Of a DNA stretch of 64,000 bases, positions 9,529 to 18,659 are shown in pieces. The notes below the pieces were generated by a model, which was given only the letters and a program-made list of their open reading frames with translations, made no database searches and was not told where the DNA came from. The first letter of the stretch is position 1. Each line of letters starts with the position of its first letter. The translations under genes and the position numbers were made by a program. Origin of the DNA: Lederbergia citrisecunda (GTDB taxonomy: Bacteria; Bacillota; Bacilli; Bacillales; Bacillaceae_C); the NCBI RefSeq assembly GCF_018343695.1, contig NZ_JAGYPJ010000001.1:3704001-3768000 (forward strand), given 5' to 3'.

Positions 9529-10986
9529 ATGTCAAATGACATTAGAGTGCGCTATGCGCCAAGTCCAACAGGCCATCTGCACATTGGAAATGCGCGTACT
9601 GCATTATTTAATTATTTATTCGCACGTAATATGGGTGGAACATTCCTTATTCGAATTGAAGATACAGATTTAAAGCGAAATATTGAAGGTGGCGAAGAGA
9701 GTCAGCTTAAGTACTTAAAATGGCTTGGAATCGATTGGGATGAAAGTGTGGATAAGGACGGAGGATATGGCCCTTACCGACAATCGGAACGTGTTGCCAT
9801 TTACAAAGAATATTACGATCAGCTTTTAGATCGTGAACTAGCCTATAAATGTTACTGTACCGAAGAAGAATTAGAGAAGGAACGTGAAGCACAAATTGCC
9901 CGCAGTGAGATGCCTCGCTATTCCGGGAAATGTGCTCATCTTTCCAAAGAAGAGCAAGATGCATTAGAAGCAGAAGGAAGAATACCGAGCATCCGCTTTA
10001 GAGTACCAGCTGGGAAAGTCTATGCATTCAAAGATATGGTGAAGGATGATGTTTCCTTTGAATCTGACGGTATTGGTGACTTTGTCATAGTAAAAAAAGA
10101 TGGCATCCCAACGTATAATTTCGCTGTAGCCATCGATGACTATCTAATGAAAATTAGCCATGTTCTTCGTGGCGATGACCATATTTCCAATACACCAAAA
10201 CAATTGATGATTTTTGAAGCATTTGATTGGGAACCTCCTACTTATGGACATATGACACTTATTGTTAACGAAAGCCGCAAAAAGTTGAGTAAGCGCGACG
10301 AATCCATTATTCAATTTATTGAGCAATACGCTGAACTAGGGTATTTACCTGAAGCGCTGTTTAATTTCATTGCTTTGCTTGGCTGGTCACCTCAAGGAGA
10401 AGAGGAAATTTTTTCAAAAGATGAGTTCATTAAGATTTTCGATGCAAATAGACTATCGAAGTCCCCAGCATTATTCGACAAGCAAAAGCTTGCTTGGATG
10501 AATAATCAATATATGAAAAAACTTGATCTAGACGAAGTGGTTGCTCTTGCACTACCTCATCTTGTAAAAGCAGGACTTGTTAGTGAACAGTTAAATCAAG
10601 AAGAGGAAAAATGGGCTAGAGATTTAGTTGCTCTATATCAAGATCAAATGAGCTACGGAGCTGAAATCGTAGAGCTATCAAGCATGTTCTTCAAAGATGA
10701 AATCGAATATGATGAAGAGGCAAAAGCTGTTTTGGAAGAGGAGCAGGTACCTGAAGTATTGAGTGCATTTTATGACGAAGTCGATGCCCTTTCACCTTTC
10801 GAAGCGGATGGTATTAAGCAAGCAATAAAAGCTGTCCAAAAATCGACTGGGCATAAAGGGAAAAAATTATTTATGCCTATACGTGTAGCAGTTACGGGTC
10901 AAACACATGGACCAGAGCTTCCTAACGCAATAGAATTATTAGGCAAAGAAAAAATTAAAAAGCGACTAGAGCGTTTGAAGGGTTAA
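9529..10986 (+). CDS. gltX: glutamyl-tRNA synthetase (GltX)
   Basis: Class I synthetase, 485 aa, that charges tRNA-Glu; in Bacillus-type bacteria without GlnRS it also charges tRNA-Gln for later amidation. The HIGH-type motif is HLHIGN (16-21) in [11 protein letters not shown] and the KMSKS-type motif is KLSKR (252-256). ATG 9529 is 7 bp after TGGAGGC; GTG 9505 is an unlikely extension. A weak promoter may be TTTAAT-17 bp-TAAAAT ending at 9495. Confidence 0.97.
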   Translation: MSNDIRVRYAPSPTGHLHIGNARTALFNYLFARNMGGTFLIRIEDTDLKRNIEGGEESQLKYLKWLGIDWDESVDKDGGYGPYRQSERVAIYKEYYDQLLDRELAYKCYCTEEELEKEREAQIARSEMPRYSGKCAHLSKEEQDALEAEGRIPSIRFRVPAGKVYAFKDMVKDDVSFESDGIGDFVIVKKDGIPTYNFAVAIDDYLMKISHVLRGDDHISNTPKQLMIFEAFDWEPPTYGHMTLIVNESRKKLSKRDESIIQFIEQYAELGYLPEALFNFIALLGWSPQGEEEIFSKDEFIKIFDANRLSKSPALFDKQKLAWMNNQYMKKLDLDEVVALALPHLVKAGLVSEQLNQEEEKWARDLVALYQDQMSYGAEIVELSSMFFKDEIEYDEEAKAVLEEEQVPEVLSAFYDEVDALSPFEADGIKQAIKAVQKSTGHKGKKLFMPIRVAVTGQTHGPELPNAIELLGKEKIKKRLERLKG

Positions 10987-11021
10987 CAATTAGATAAAAA
11001 TATAATATATTAAGGTTAGAA

Positions 11022-11057
11022 TGTTCAAAAAGACCAGTTTATCCTCCTTTTTGAACA
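11022..11057 (+). repeat. family C repeat, short palindromic form (possible gltX terminator)
   Basis: TGTTCAAAAA at the left and TTTTTGAACA at the right are perfect inverted arms around AGACCAGTTTATCCTCC-type sequence. The right half, TTATCCTCCTTTTTGAACA, is also the right end of the long copy at 16177-16327. It could fold as a terminator-like hairpin after gltX. Confidence 0.7.
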
Positions 11058-11084
11058 AGCATTTATAATCAAAACGTTGAAGAG

Positions 11085-11330
11085 GAAAAGTAAAAAAATG
11101 ATGCTGTTCAGAGAGTACCGCCATCGGCTGAGAGCGGGACCAGCTACTCGTTTTTTGAAGTGCGCCTCTGAGTCCTAATCCGAACAGGGAAACTAAGTAG
11201 GTGCAGGCGGTAGTCTTGCCGTTATCAAGAAGGAGCTGGGGCGCCCGCTTTCTAATGGAAGCAGTGCCCAACCAGAGTGGAACCGCGCTAAAGGCGTCTC
11301 TGAATATTCTCAGAGGCGTCTTTTTTTTTT
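11085..11330 (+). promoter_or_regulatory. T-box leader, cysteine specific, upstream of cysE
   Basis: The T-box sequence AGAGTGGAACCGCG is exact at 11274-11287. Upstream stem I shows the AGAGAGTACC block and a specifier loop GAAG-TGC-GCC with a TGC cysteine codon at 11161-11163. A terminator follows. Uncharged tRNA-Cys should stabilise the antiterminator and allow transcription of cysE-cysS. The cysE operon of B. subtilis has the same type of control. It occupies most of the 492-bp gltX-cysE gap. Confidence 0.92.
11292..11330 (+). terminator. T-box-regulated terminator
   Basis: AGGCGTCTCTGA and TCAGAGGCGTCT form a 12-bp stem (including two G-U pairs) with a 6-nt loop, followed by ten T. It begins just after the T-box sequence, which would pair with the alternative antiterminator. 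Confidence 0.92.
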
Positions 11331-11419
11331 ACGAAGAAAATTGTATTTGGGAATTCTGTAAAAGCTTTCTGCGCATATTGACTCTTGCCATTTTCTTTCA
11401 ATAATTCGACGGCTTAGAA

Positions 11420-11457
11420 GTTCGTACAATGTTGAACAAGTCGCTTGCGCTTTTCTA
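11420..11457 (+). repeat. family A repeat, 3-prime remnant
   Basis: TTCGTACAATGTTGAAC followed by AAGTCGCTTGCGCTTTT matches the right end of family A (CGTACGTCGATGAACAAGGCGCTTCCGCTTTT at 5061-5092). Only this end is present. It stops 4 bp before the cysE ribosome binding site. Confidence 0.55.
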
Positions 11458-11478
11458 ATTAAGGGGGTGTCTATCAGT

Positions 11479-12144
11479 ATGTTTAAAAGAATGAAAGAAG
11501 ATATAGAGACTGTATTCGATCAGGACCCTGCTGCACGCAATAGTCTAGAGGTTATCCTAACATATTCCGGCTTGCATGCAATTTGGGCTCATCGAATCGC
11601 ACATGCTTTATATAAGAGAAAAATGTATTTTACTGCGAGAGTCATATCGCAAATTAATCGCTTTTTTACAGGTATTGAGATTCATCCTGGAGCGGTCATC
11701 GGAAGACGTTTCTTCATAGACCACGGGATGGGTGTTGTTATTGGAGAAACGTGCGAGATCGGTAATAATGTGACCGTTTATCAAGGAGTAACCCTTGGAG
11801 GAACCGGGAAAGAAAAAGGTAAACGACACCCAACGATTGAGGATAATGCTCTCATCGCAACAGGTGCCAAGGTGCTTGGAAATATTACAATAGGGAAAAA
11901 TTCAAAAGTAGGGGCAGGCTCCGTCGTGTTAAAAGATGTACCTCCCCATTCCACTGTGGTTGGCATACCAGGAAGAGTCGTTGTCCGGGACGGAGTAAGA
12001 CTTAAAGATTTGAATCATTGTGATTTGCCTGATCCAATTTCAGATAAATGTACAGATATGGAAAAAAAGATCTCTCAATTGCATGAAGAAATCTCTCAAT
12101 TACGGAAGGAAAACTCGAAAGGAGTCTCGATTGATGGCCATTAA
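11479..12144 (+). CDS. cysE: serine O-acetyltransferase (CysE)
   Basis: Makes O-acetylserine from serine and acetyl-CoA, the first step of cysteine synthesis; 221 aa. The alpha-helical N-terminal part precedes left-handed beta-helix hexapeptide repeats including [23 protein letters not shown] and [15 protein letters not shown], the active-site and acetyl-CoA regions. An acidic-basic coiled tail follows residue 195. ATG 11479 has AAGGGGGTG upstream; GTG 11467 overlaps it. Controlled by the upstream Cys T-box; its end overlaps cysS by 11 nt. Confidence 0.95.
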   Translation: MFKRMKEDIETVFDQDPAARNSLEVILTYSGLHAIWAHRIAHALYKRKMYFTARVISQINRFFTGIEIHPGAVIGRRFFIDHGMGVVIGETCEIGNNVTVYQGVTLGGTGKEKGKRHPTIEDNALIATGAKVLGNITIGKNSKVGAGSVVLKDVPPHSTVVGIPGRVVVRDGVRLKDLNHCDLPDPISDKCTDMEKKISQLHEEISQLRKENSKGVSIDGH

Positions 12145-13531
12145 AATTTACAATACACTAACTCGAAAAAAAGAAGATTTTATACCTTTAGAAGAAGGAA
12201 AGGTAAAGATGTATGTATGCGGTCCGACCGTCTATAACTATATTCATATCGGAAACGCAAGACCACCTATCGTATTCGACACAGTACGCCGCTATTTGGA
12301 GTATCGAGGATATGATGTAAATTTTGTATCTAATTTTACAGATGTGGACGATAAGCTTATTAAAGCGGCCGCAGAGCTTGGCACTGACGTACCGACAGTT
12401 GCGGAACGATTCATTAATGCATTTTATGAAGATGTATCGGCGCTTGGCTGCAAGAGAGCAGACCTTCATCCGCGTGTAACAGAAAATATGGATATCATTA
12501 TTGAATTCATTGAAACCTTAGTTGAAAAAGGGTTTGCTTATGAATCAAATGGAGATGTTTATTATAGAACAAGACGTTTTGACGGGTACGGAAAGCTTTC
12601 CCACCAATCGGTAGATGATTTAAAAATAGGAGCTCGTATTCAAGCTGGTGAAAAGAAAGAAGACGCACTTGATTTTACATTATGGAAAGCAGCAAAAGAA
12701 GGAGAAATTTTTTGGGATAGTCCGTGGGGCGAGGGAAGACCGGGCTGGCATATTGAGTGCTCCGCTATGGCTCGAAAATACTTGGGCGATACGATTGATA
12801 TACATGCGGGCGGGCAAGATTTAACTTTTCCACATCATGAAAATGAAATTGCCCAATCAGAAGCGCTGACTGGCAAAACATTCGCTCGATATTGGATGCA
12901 TAATGGATATATCAATATCGATAATGAAAAAATGTCGAAGTCGTTAGGAAACTTTGTACTCGTTCACGATATTTTAAAATCCGTAGATCCACAAGTATTA
13001 AGGTTCTTTATGTTAGCTGTACATTATCGTAATCCGATCAACTTTACAGATGAATTGTTACGAAATGCTGGAGCGGGTCTTGAAAGATTAAAAACGTCTT
13101 ATCAAAACTTAAAACATCGTCTGGATGTAAGTGCTAATTTGACAACGAATAATGATGAATGGCTGCAAAAAATTTCTGATTTAAAGAGTGACTTTGTCAA
13201 AGAAATGGACGATGATTTTAATACAGCGGATGGAATCTCGATTCTATTTGAGCTTGCGAAACAAGCGAATTATTATTTAATGGAAGAAAATACATCCGTT
13301 AAAGTTATAGAATCATTCATGAATGCATTTGAAGAATTATTCTCTGTTTTAGGCTTACAATTGGAAACGATAGAGCTGCTCGACGAAGAGATCGACAAAT
13401 TAATTCAAGAACGTTTAGAAGCAAGAAAAAATCGCAACTTCCAACGTGCTGATCAAATTCGTGATCAATTAAAAGAAATGGACATTATTCTTGAAGACAC
13501 ACCACAAGGGACAAGATGGAAACGGGGATAA
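12134..13531 (+). CDS. cysS: cysteinyl-tRNA synthetase (CysS)
   Basis: Class I synthetase, 465 aa. Zinc-binding C29 lies in [10 protein letters not shown], followed by the HIGH-type HIGN (38-41); further zinc-site residues lie in HIECSAM and PHHENE; KMSKS is at 266-270. The start ATG 12134 overlaps the end of cysE, with AAAGGAG at 12118-12124 inside cysE. Pairing cysteine synthesis with cysteine charging under one T-box makes both respond to uncharged tRNA-Cys. Confidence 0.97.
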   Translation: MAIKIYNTLTRKKEDFIPLEEGKVKMYVCGPTVYNYIHIGNARPPIVFDTVRRYLEYRGYDVNFVSNFTDVDDKLIKAAAELGTDVPTVAERFINAFYEDVSALGCKRADLHPRVTENMDIIIEFIETLVEKGFAYESNGDVYYRTRRFDGYGKLSHQSVDDLKIGARIQAGEKKEDALDFTLWKAAKEGEIFWDSPWGEGRPGWHIECSAMARKYLGDTIDIHAGGQDLTFPHHENEIAQSEALTGKTFARYWMHNGYINIDNEKMSKSLGNFVLVHDILKSVDPQVLRFFMLAVHYRNPINFTDELLRNAGAGLERLKTSYQNLKHRLDVSANLTTNNDEWLQKISDLKSDFVKEMDDDFNTADGISILFELAKQANYYLMEENTSVKVIESFMNAFEELFSVLGLQLETIELLDEEIDKLIQERLEARKNRNFQRADQIRDQLKEMDIILEDTPQGTRWKRG

Positions 13532-13536
13532 ACAAT

Positions 13537-13959
13537 ATGAATTTGCCTGAAAAAGAAGTAGACTACAAGCAATTAAATAGCTTAGCTCTCGCTTATATCG
13601 GTGATGCTGTATATGATGTATTTATCAGGCATTACCTTTTACTTAATGGTAAAACAAAGCCTCATCGGCTTCACCGAGAAGCGACCCGTTTCGTTTCAGC
13701 CAAAGCGCAGTCTCGAATTTTGAAGAAAATGGTAGAAGAAAATTTTTTAAATGAAGAAGAAATGAATGTCATGAAGCGCGGAAGAAATGCGAAATCTGGG
13801 ACAACCCCTAAAAATACGGATGTCCTCACCTACCGCCATAGCACCGCTTTTGAAGCAGTAATTGGCTGGGTATATTTAGCAAACGACCGTAATCGACTTA
13901 ACGATATCATTAATGAGGCAATTAATAAGATTGAAACCGGGGGAGTGGGAACAGCATGA
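13537..13959 (+). CDS. mrnC: Mini-ribonuclease III (MrnC)
   Basis: RNase III catalytic domain without a dsRNA-binding domain, 140 aa; in B. subtilis it matures 23S rRNA ends. The acidic signature [18 protein letters not shown] (D23) and the [14 protein letters not shown] block are intact, as is [13 protein letters not shown] with a catalytic glutamate. ATG 13537 fits homologues and has ACGGGGAT upstream; ATG 13516 would overlap cysS. The stop overlaps the rlmB start in ATGA. Confidence 0.93.
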   Translation: MNLPEKEVDYKQLNSLALAYIGDAVYDVFIRHYLLLNGKTKPHRLHREATRFVSAKAQSRILKKMVEENFLNEEEMNVMKRGRNAKSGTTPKNTDVLTYRHSTAFEAVIGWVYLANDRNRLNDIINEAINKIETGGVGTA

Positions 13960-14699
13960 GTCAAGAGTGGATTGCGGGAAAAAATCCTGTTATTGAAGCG
14001 TTGAAATCAGACCGGGATATTAATAAAATCTGGATTGCTGAAGGATCTCAAAAAGGACAAATGCAAGTGATTGTAAAACTTGCAAAAGAACGCAATGTTT
14101 TAGTTCAATACGTTCCTAAGCAAAAGATTGAACAGAATACGAAAGAGAACCATCAAGGCGTCATTGCTCAAGTCGCCGCATATCAATATGCTGAAATTGA
14201 CGATTTATTTGCAAATGCCTCCAAAAAGGGAGAAGATCCATTTTTCCTAATTTTAGATGAGCTGGAAGATCCTCATAATTTAGGTTCTATATTACGTACG
14301 GCTGATGCGGCCGGGGTTCACGGCATCATTATTCCAAAGCGAAGGGCAGTGGGCCTGACCGCTACGGTCGCGAAGCTCTCAACGGGAGCCATCGAATATA
14401 TCCCCGTTGCACGTGTGACGAACATCGCAAGAACCATCGATGAATTGAAAGAACGTGGTATTTGGGTGTATGGAACTGACGCTAAAGGAAGTCAAGATTA
14501 TCGCAGGATGGATGCCAAAATGCCGCTTGCCATCGTCATTGGAAGTGAAGGTAAAGGGATTGGGCGATTAATCAGGGAAAAATGTGACTTTTTAATCCAT
14601 TTGCCAATGTCGGGACATGTTACATCACTGAATGCTTCAGTAGCGGCTGCTTTACTTATGTATGAAGTTCATCGTAAACGGAATCCAATCGAGGGCTGA
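13956..14699 (+). CDS. rlmB: RlmB-type 23S rRNA 2'-O-methyltransferase
   Basis: SPOUT-fold methyltransferase, 247 aa. An N-terminal L30e-like substrate-binding domain (about 1-75) precedes the knotted catalytic domain with [28 protein letters not shown] and the C-terminal [14 protein letters not shown] motif. By homology it methylates G2251 of 23S rRNA (E. coli numbering); the exact target here is inferred. Overlaps mrnC by 4 nt; rae1 starts 5 bp after its stop. Confidence 0.93.
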   Translation: MSQEWIAGKNPVIEALKSDRDINKIWIAEGSQKGQMQVIVKLAKERNVLVQYVPKQKIEQNTKENHQGVIAQVAAYQYAEIDDLFANASKKGEDPFFLILDELEDPHNLGSILRTADAAGVHGIIIPKRRAVGLTATVAKLSTGAIEYIPVARVTNIARTIDELKERGIWVYGTDAKGSQDYRRMDAKMPLAIVIGSEGKGIGRLIREKCDFLIHLPMSGHVTSLNASVAAALLMYEVHRKRNPIEG

Positions 14700-14703
14700 C
14701 GAA

Positions 14704-15213
14704 ATGGATATCCTTATTGTCGATGGCTATAATATCATCGGTGCTTGGGCCGAGCTGATTGAATTAAAGAAGAAGGACCTTGCTGCTGCAAGGGATCGGC
14801 TAATTGAGATAATGGCTGATTATCAAGGCTATACTGGCTATAAAGTCATTGTCGTGTTTGATGCCTATGAAGTAAAGGGAGTTGAAAAAAAGTATCGCAA
14901 ACATAAAATTGACGTCATTTTTACGAAAGCCGAAGAAACGGCAGATGAGCGAATCGAAAAATTAGCAAGGGAATTAAGTAATATTCGAACGCAAATTCAT
15001 GTTGCAACTTCAGATTACACGGAACAATGGGCAATTTTTGGACAAGGGGCTCTTAGAATTTCCGCCCGGGAGTTATTGATTGAAGTTGAAGCCATTGATC
15101 GAAAGATAGGAAAACGGCTTGAAAGTACAAGAGAAAAACTTCCAGTATCGAAGATCCCATTAAGTGATGAAGTTGCAGCAATTTTCGAAAAATGGCGACG
15201 CGGGGAGAAATGA
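14704..15213 (+). CDS. rae1: Rae1 (YacP), ribosome-associated endoribonuclease
   Basis: NYN-domain (PIN-like) RNase, 169 aa, known in B. subtilis to enter the ribosomal A site and cut mRNA during translation. Acidic active-site residues lie in MDILIVDGYNIIG (D7), VVFDAYEVKG, ETADERIE and VATSDYTEQ. ATG 14704 is used; the reading frame stays open back into rlmB but homologues start at MDILIVDGY. It sits in its conserved place between rlmB and sigH. Confidence 0.92.
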   Translation: MDILIVDGYNIIGAWAELIELKKKDLAAARDRLIEIMADYQGYTGYKVIVVFDAYEVKGVEKKYRKHKIDVIFTKAEETADERIEKLARELSNIRTQIHVATSDYTEQWAIFGQGALRISARELLIEVEAIDRKIGKRLESTREKLPVSKIPLSDEVAAIFEKWRRGEK

Positions 15214-15217
15214 CTAG

Positions 15218-15247
15218 TTGACGCTAGAAAATTCTGTCATGTATAAT
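15218..15247 (+). promoter_or_regulatory. sigH promoter
   Basis: TTGACG (15218-15223) and TATAAT (15242-15247) are separated by 18 bp, immediately after the rae1 stop and 36 bp before the sigH GTG. In B. subtilis this promoter is SigA dependent and repressed by AbrB; AbrB sites cannot be recognised reliably from sequence. Confidence 0.8.
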
Positions 15248-15282
15248 AGTTTTATCTATGGTTTTGAGGGTGGGGGGATACG

Positions 15283-15933
15283 GTGATTTCAAATATCAGA
15301 CTAGATGACGACATCAGATATGATTTATTAGAAGATGAAGAATTGATCGAACTGATTCATGAAGGAGAAAGTGAAGCACTAGATTACCTCATTAAAAAAT
15401 ACCGCAATTTTGTTAGAGTGAAAGCCCGCTCGTATTTTTTAATTGGAGCTGATAAAGAAGACATCGTGCAAGAAGGCATGATCGGTCTTTATAAAGCCAT
15501 TCGAGACTTTAAAGAAGATAAGCTTTCATCATTTAAAGCTTTTGCCGAGCTTTGCATCACAAGACAAATTATCACTGCAATCAAAACAGCCACCCGACAA
15601 AAACACATCCCACTGAATTCCTATGTTTCTTTGGACAAGCCTATCTATGACGAAGAATCAGATCGTACATTAATGGATGTGATCTCTGGTGCAAAGATTC
15701 TTGATCCTGAGGAACTCTTAATTAATAGAGAAAAACTAAATAATATCGAAGAAAAGGTAATGGAATTATTAAGCGATTTGGAAAGAAAAGTGTTAGCGCT
15801 TTATCTTGACGGGCGATCATATCAGGAGATATCTGATGAACTTGATCGTCACGTGAAATCAATTGATAACGCTTTACAAAGAGTTAAGAGAAAGCTAGAG
15901 CGCTACTTGGAACTTCGAGAATTGAGCATCTAA
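15283..15933 (+). CDS. sigH: RNA polymerase sigma-H factor
   Basis: Sigma-70 family factor (216 aa) for post-exponential, competence and early sporulation genes. Region 2 (about 25-95) includes DIVQEGMIGLYKAIRDFK, which contacts core polymerase and the -10 element. Region 4 (about 160-210) includes the helix-turn-helix YQEISDELDRHVKSIDNALQR. GTG 15283 has the strong site GAGGGTGGGGGG upstream. Its presence implies a spore-forming or competence-capable Bacillaceae. Confidence 0.96.
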   Translation: MISNIRLDDDIRYDLLEDEELIELIHEGESEALDYLIKKYRNFVRVKARSYFLIGADKEDIVQEGMIGLYKAIRDFKEDKLSSFKAFAELCITRQIITAIKTATRQKHIPLNSYVSLDKPIYDEESDRTLMDVISGAKILDPEELLINREKLNNIEEKVMELLSDLERKVLALYLDGRSYQEISDELDRHVKSIDNALQRVKRKLERYLELRELSI

Positions 15934-16009
15934 ATTCAAAACCTTTTATTGACAGAAAGAAACTTCCGTGATATTTTTTATTAGATAATTGGGAGAGCAG
16001 GTGCTGCAA

Positions 16010-16156
16010 GTGAAGAAGAAAGTTGCATTAGTCTGTGCAGTGTGTGGCTCGCGCAATTATGTGACGGATAAGAATAAAGAAGATGCTACACGACTAGAAT
16101 TAAAGAAATTCTGCAAAAGTTGTAACGCTCATACAATTCACAAAGAAACAAAATAG
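16010..16156 (+). CDS. rpmG: 50S ribosomal protein L33
   Basis: A 48-aa zinc-type L33. Cysteine pairs C9/C12 and C35/C38 (CAVC, CKSC) make it the C+ form, which needs zinc; Bacillus often has a second, zinc-free copy elsewhere. GTG 16010 is chosen; the upstream in-frame GTG 16001 would add three residues and sits too close to GGGAGAG. In its usual place before secE, though a 150-bp repeat now separates them. Confidence 0.92.
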   Translation: MKKKVALVCAVCGSRNYVTDKNKEDATRLELKKFCKSCNAHTIHKETK

Positions 16157-16176
16157 CATACATCCACATATAAGAG

Positions 16177-16327
16177 GATGTTCAAAAAGTCCGGTAAAAA
16201 TGACACGGCGAATTTCTTCGTTGGCTCGTTTCTCCGCTGCTCATGTATCTAAAAGCATACATTCCGCTGCTCGAAACTGCGCCTCCTCGAACTTCTTGGT
16301 CTTTTTTATCCTCCTTTTTGAACACGC
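16177..16327 (+). repeat. family C repeat, long copy
   Basis: About 150 bp bounded by GATGTTCAAAAAGTCCGG on the left and TCCTCCTTTTTGAACACGC on the right, the ends being inverted. The interior includes TTGGCTCGTTTCTCCGCTGC and a near-copy, CATTCCGCTGCTCGAAACTGC, in the opposite sense, so the element can fold into a long hairpin. It resembles an intergenic element I recall from other Bacillaceae. It separates rpmG from secE and ends 34 bp before secE. Confidence 0.72.
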
Positions 16328-16360
16328 TCAATAAGCAGCTATTTACTTGGAGGTACGATC

Positions 16361-16546
16361 ATGTCAAGCTTAACCCAATTCATTCGCAACGTTAGCTCGG
16401 AGATGAGAAAAGTAAGTTGGCCTAGACGGAAGGAACTTACCGGCTATACGATTACAGTTGTAGCAACAGTCACGATCCTTGCATTATTTTTTGCGGGAGT
16501 CGACCTAATTATCTCTAAAACAATTCGTTTTGTTCTCGGATTATAA
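16361..16546 (+). CDS. secE: SecE, preprotein translocase subunit
   Basis: Small membrane subunit of SecYEG, 61 aa, with a cytosolic amphipathic N terminus containing SEMRKVSWPRRKEL, the conserved SecE cytoplasmic motif, and one transmembrane segment (about 28-52). Start has CTTGGAGG upstream. It clamps SecY, encoded at 46261. Followed by nusG, as is usual in bacteria. Confidence 0.94.
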   Translation: MSSLTQFIRNVSSEMRKVSWPRRKELTGYTITVVATVTILALFFAGVDLIISKTIRFVLGL

Positions 16547-16589
16547 CTTCGTATTTTACCTTGGGACTTGTATAACCTACACTTTCTCA

Positions 16590-16598
16590 TGGTATAAT
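16590..16598 (+). promoter_or_regulatory. extended -10 promoter for nusG
   Basis: TGGTATAAT is an exact extended -10 (TGnTATAAT). The nearest -35 candidate, TTGTAT at 16568, is 19 bp from the hexamer, a weak spacing that the extended element could offset. B. subtilis is also known to transcribe nusG from its own promoter. Confidence 0.6.
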
Positions 16599-16623
16599 GA
16601 AAAATATAGATACAGAGTATTAG

Positions 16624-16644
16624 AGCCCGGTCAACGGGTTTTTT
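16624..16644 (+). terminator. short terminator or attenuator between secE and nusG
   Basis: AGCCCG-GTCAA-CGGGTT forms a 6-bp stem followed by TTTT. It lies just after the presumed nusG transcription start, so it either ends secE transcripts or attenuates nusG. Confidence 0.5.
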
Positions 16645-16699
16645 CATTTGGTGAAAATATTAATGTGTGCAGGGAGGGAAGGACATAGAGTCCTAATAA

Positions 16700-17233
16700 A
16701 TGGAAAAGAACTGGTATGTTGTCCATACATATTCTGGCTATGAAAATAAGGTCAAAGCGAACCTCGAAAAGCGTGTAGAGTCTATGGGCATGCAAGATAA
16801 AATTTTCCGAGTGATCGTACCTGAAGACGAGGAAACGGATTTCAAAAATGGTAAAAAGAAACTCGTGAAAAGAAAGGTTTTCCCAGGCTATGTATTAGTC
16901 GAGATTATTATGACAGATGATTCTTGGTATGTTGTGCGTAATACACCAGGAGTAACAGGGTTTGTAGGATCTTCAGGATCGGGCTCAAAGCCAACGCCAT
17001 TATTACCTGAAGAAATTTCTTTTATCCTTAAGCGTATGGGATTGGAAGAAAAACGTATTGATGTGCAGTTTGAACAGGGTGAAACTGTAACGGTGAAAGA
17101 AGGTCCGTTTGCGAATTTCACTGGTAAAATTGAAGATATGGACCAAACTAAAGGAAAAGCAAGAGTTATGGTTAATATGTTTGGTCGGGAAACGCCTGTT
17201 GAATTAGATTTCACTCAAATTGAGAAATTATAA
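16700..17233 (+). CDS. nusG: NusG, transcription elongation factor
   Basis: Elongation and pausing factor, 177 aa, that binds the RNA polymerase clamp. N-terminal NGN domain (about 1-115) starts MEKNWYVVHTYSGYENKVKANL; the C-terminal KOW domain (about 125-177) has EGPFANFTGKIEDMD. In Bacillus it promotes sequence-specific pausing. ATG 16700; the ribosome binding site is the GGGAGGGAAGGAC run. Followed by the rplK promoter. Confidence 0.96.
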   Translation: MEKNWYVVHTYSGYENKVKANLEKRVESMGMQDKIFRVIVPEDEETDFKNGKKKLVKRKVFPGYVLVEIIMTDDSWYVVRNTPGVTGFVGSSGSGSKPTPLLPEEISFILKRMGLEEKRIDVQFEQGETVTVKEGPFANFTGKIEDMDQTKGKARVMVNMFGRETPVELDFTQIEKL

Positions 17234-17244
17234 TTTGAAACAAC

Positions 17245-17273
17245 TTGAAATCTATTGTGAAAAGTGATAATAT
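17245..17273 (+). promoter_or_regulatory. rplK-rplA promoter
   Basis: TTGAAA (17245-17250) and TAATAT (17268-17273) are separated by exactly 17 bp, soon after the nusG stop and about 120 bp before rplK, leaving space for the leader described next. Confidence 0.75.
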
Positions 17274-17329
17274 CTTCTAGGTCAGTATGCTTCTAATTGG
17301 AGAACTGATTAACATTTAGTATCTTATAT

Positions 17330-17395
17330 TTTGATATGATGAGTGGGAGGGTGAAAACCCATTTACCACATCACGGACTTAAGGAGGTGTGTCTC
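17330..17395 (+). promoter_or_regulatory. candidate L11/L1 autoregulatory leader
   Basis: The untranslated stretch before rplK contains GGGAGGGTGAAAACCC and CCACATCACGGACTTAAGG, short stem-loop-forming blocks resembling ribosomal-protein leaders that mimic the rRNA target. I infer autoregulation; the exact fold was not computed. Confidence 0.4.
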
Positions 17396-17821
17396 GTGGC
17401 TAAAAAAGTAATTAAACTTGTAAAATTACAAATTCCTGCGGGCAAAGCGAATCCAGCTCCACCAGTTGGACCAGCACTAGGTCAAGCAGGTGTAAATATC
17501 ATGGGATTCTGTAAGGAGTTTAATGCTCGTACAGCAGATCAAGCTGGTTTAATTATTCCAGTTGAAATCACGGTATTTGAAGACCGTTCTTTTACATTCA
17601 TTACAAAAACTCCACCTGCTGCAGTTTTACTTAAAAAAGCAGCTGGTATCGAGTCTGGTTCTGGTGAACCAAATAAAAAGTCAGTTGCGACTGTAAAACG
17701 CGATAAAGTACGCGAAATCGCTGAAACAAAAATGCCAGACCTAAATGCAGCTAGCGTTGAAGCGGCTATGCTTATGGTTGAAGGCACTGCGCGCAGCATG
17801 GGTATCAAAATCGAAGACTGA
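17396..17821 (+). CDS. rplK: 50S ribosomal protein L11
   Basis: 141 aa, the usual length. N-terminal domain has the proline-rich [22 protein letters not shown], target of thiostrepton together with 23S rRNA; the C-terminal domain binds the GTPase-centre rRNA. GTG 17396 has AAGGAGGTGTG upstream; the open frame back to 17336 is leader RNA. First gene of the rplK-rplA pair. Confidence 0.97.
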   Translation: MAKKVIKLVKLQIPAGKANPAPPVGPALGQAGVNIMGFCKEFNARTADQAGLIIPVEITVFEDRSFTFITKTPPAAVLLKKAAGIESGSGEPNKKSVATVKRDKVREIAETKMPDLNAASVEAAMLMVEGTARSMGIKIED

Positions 17822-17847
17822 TTTTGATTTGTAAGAAAGGTTGTTGA

Positions 17848-17878
17848 TAGAGGGAGGCTGCTTTTCAGCCTTCCTCTA
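17848..17878 (+). terminator. intercistronic hairpin between rplK and rplA
   Basis: TAGAGGGAGGCTG and CAGCCTTCCTCTA form a 13-bp stem with one G-U pair and a 5-nt T-rich loop. Only two T follow, so partial termination, an mRNA-stability hairpin or an L1 binding site are all possible. Confidence 0.5.
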
Positions 17879-17928
17879 TTCGTGGGAGGTCACATTCCGC
17901 TAAAACCACATTATAGGAGGAAATTTTA

Positions 17929-18618
17929 ATGGCTAAAAAAGGCAAAAAGTATGTAGAAGCTTTGAAGCAAGTTGACCGTTCAAAAGCTTATTCAATCGAT
18001 GAAGCAATTGAACTTGTGAAAAAAGTTGACTATGCAAAATTTGATTCAACAGTTGAAGCAGCTTTCCGTTTAGGCGTAGATCCTAAAAAAGCAGACCAAC
18101 AAATCCGTGGTGCAGTTGTACTTCCAAATGGTACAGGTAAAACTCAACGCGTGTTGGTATTTGCTAAAGGTGAAAAGCTTAAAGAAGCAGAAGCTGCGGG
18201 TGCTGATTACGTAGGAGATTCTGAATACATTAATAAAATCAACCAAGGTTGGTTTGAATTTGATGTAATCGTTGCTACTCCGGATATGATGGGTGAAGTT
18301 GGTAAACTTGGTCGTACACTTGGACCAAAAGGTTTAATGCCAAACCCTAAAACAGGTACAGTTACATTTGATGTAGCAAAAGCTGTTAACGAAATTAAAG
18401 CTGGTAAAGTTGAATACCGTGTAGACAGAGCGGGTATTATTCACGTTCCTATCGGAAAAGTTTCTTTCGATCAAGAGAAGCTTGTTGAAAACTTTGCTAC
18501 TATTTTCGATACATTGTTAAAAGTGAAGCCATCTGCTGCAAAAGGAACTTACATGAAGAACGTTACAGTTACTTCAACAATGGGACCTGGCGTAAAAGTT
18601 GATCCTTCTTCAGTATAA
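17929..18618 (+). CDS. rplA: 50S ribosomal protein L1
   Basis: 229 aa. Forms the mobile L1 stalk that helps deacylated tRNA leave the E site, and in many bacteria represses translation of its own mRNA. The conserved [29 protein letters not shown] block and the C-terminal [11 protein letters not shown] are intact. Strong AGGAGG 8 bp upstream of ATG 17929. Confidence 0.97.
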   Translation: MAKKGKKYVEALKQVDRSKAYSIDEAIELVKKVDYAKFDSTVEAAFRLGVDPKKADQQIRGAVVLPNGTGKTQRVLVFAKGEKLKEAEAAGADYVGDSEYINKINQGWFEFDVIVATPDMMGEVGKLGRTLGPKGLMPNPKTGTVTFDVAKAVNEIKAGKVEYRVDRAGIIHVPIGKVSFDQEKLVENFATIFDTLLKVKPSAAKGTYMKNVTVTSTMGPGVKVDPSSV

Positions 18619-18625
18619 AAAATAG

Positions 18626-18654
18626 TTGACTATCAGTGCTTAATCTGATAGAAT
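18626..18654 (+). promoter_or_regulatory. rplJ-rplL promoter
   Basis: TTGACT (18626-18631) and TAGAAT (18649-18654) with exactly 17 bp between them, directly after rplA. A long structured leader follows before rplJ. Confidence 0.82.
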
Positions 18655-18659
18655 ACAGA

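Noticed and set aside
16888-17214. 108-aa minus-strand ORF over nusG
   Set aside because: It overlaps nusG completely, has no ribosome binding site I can support and no recognisable domain.
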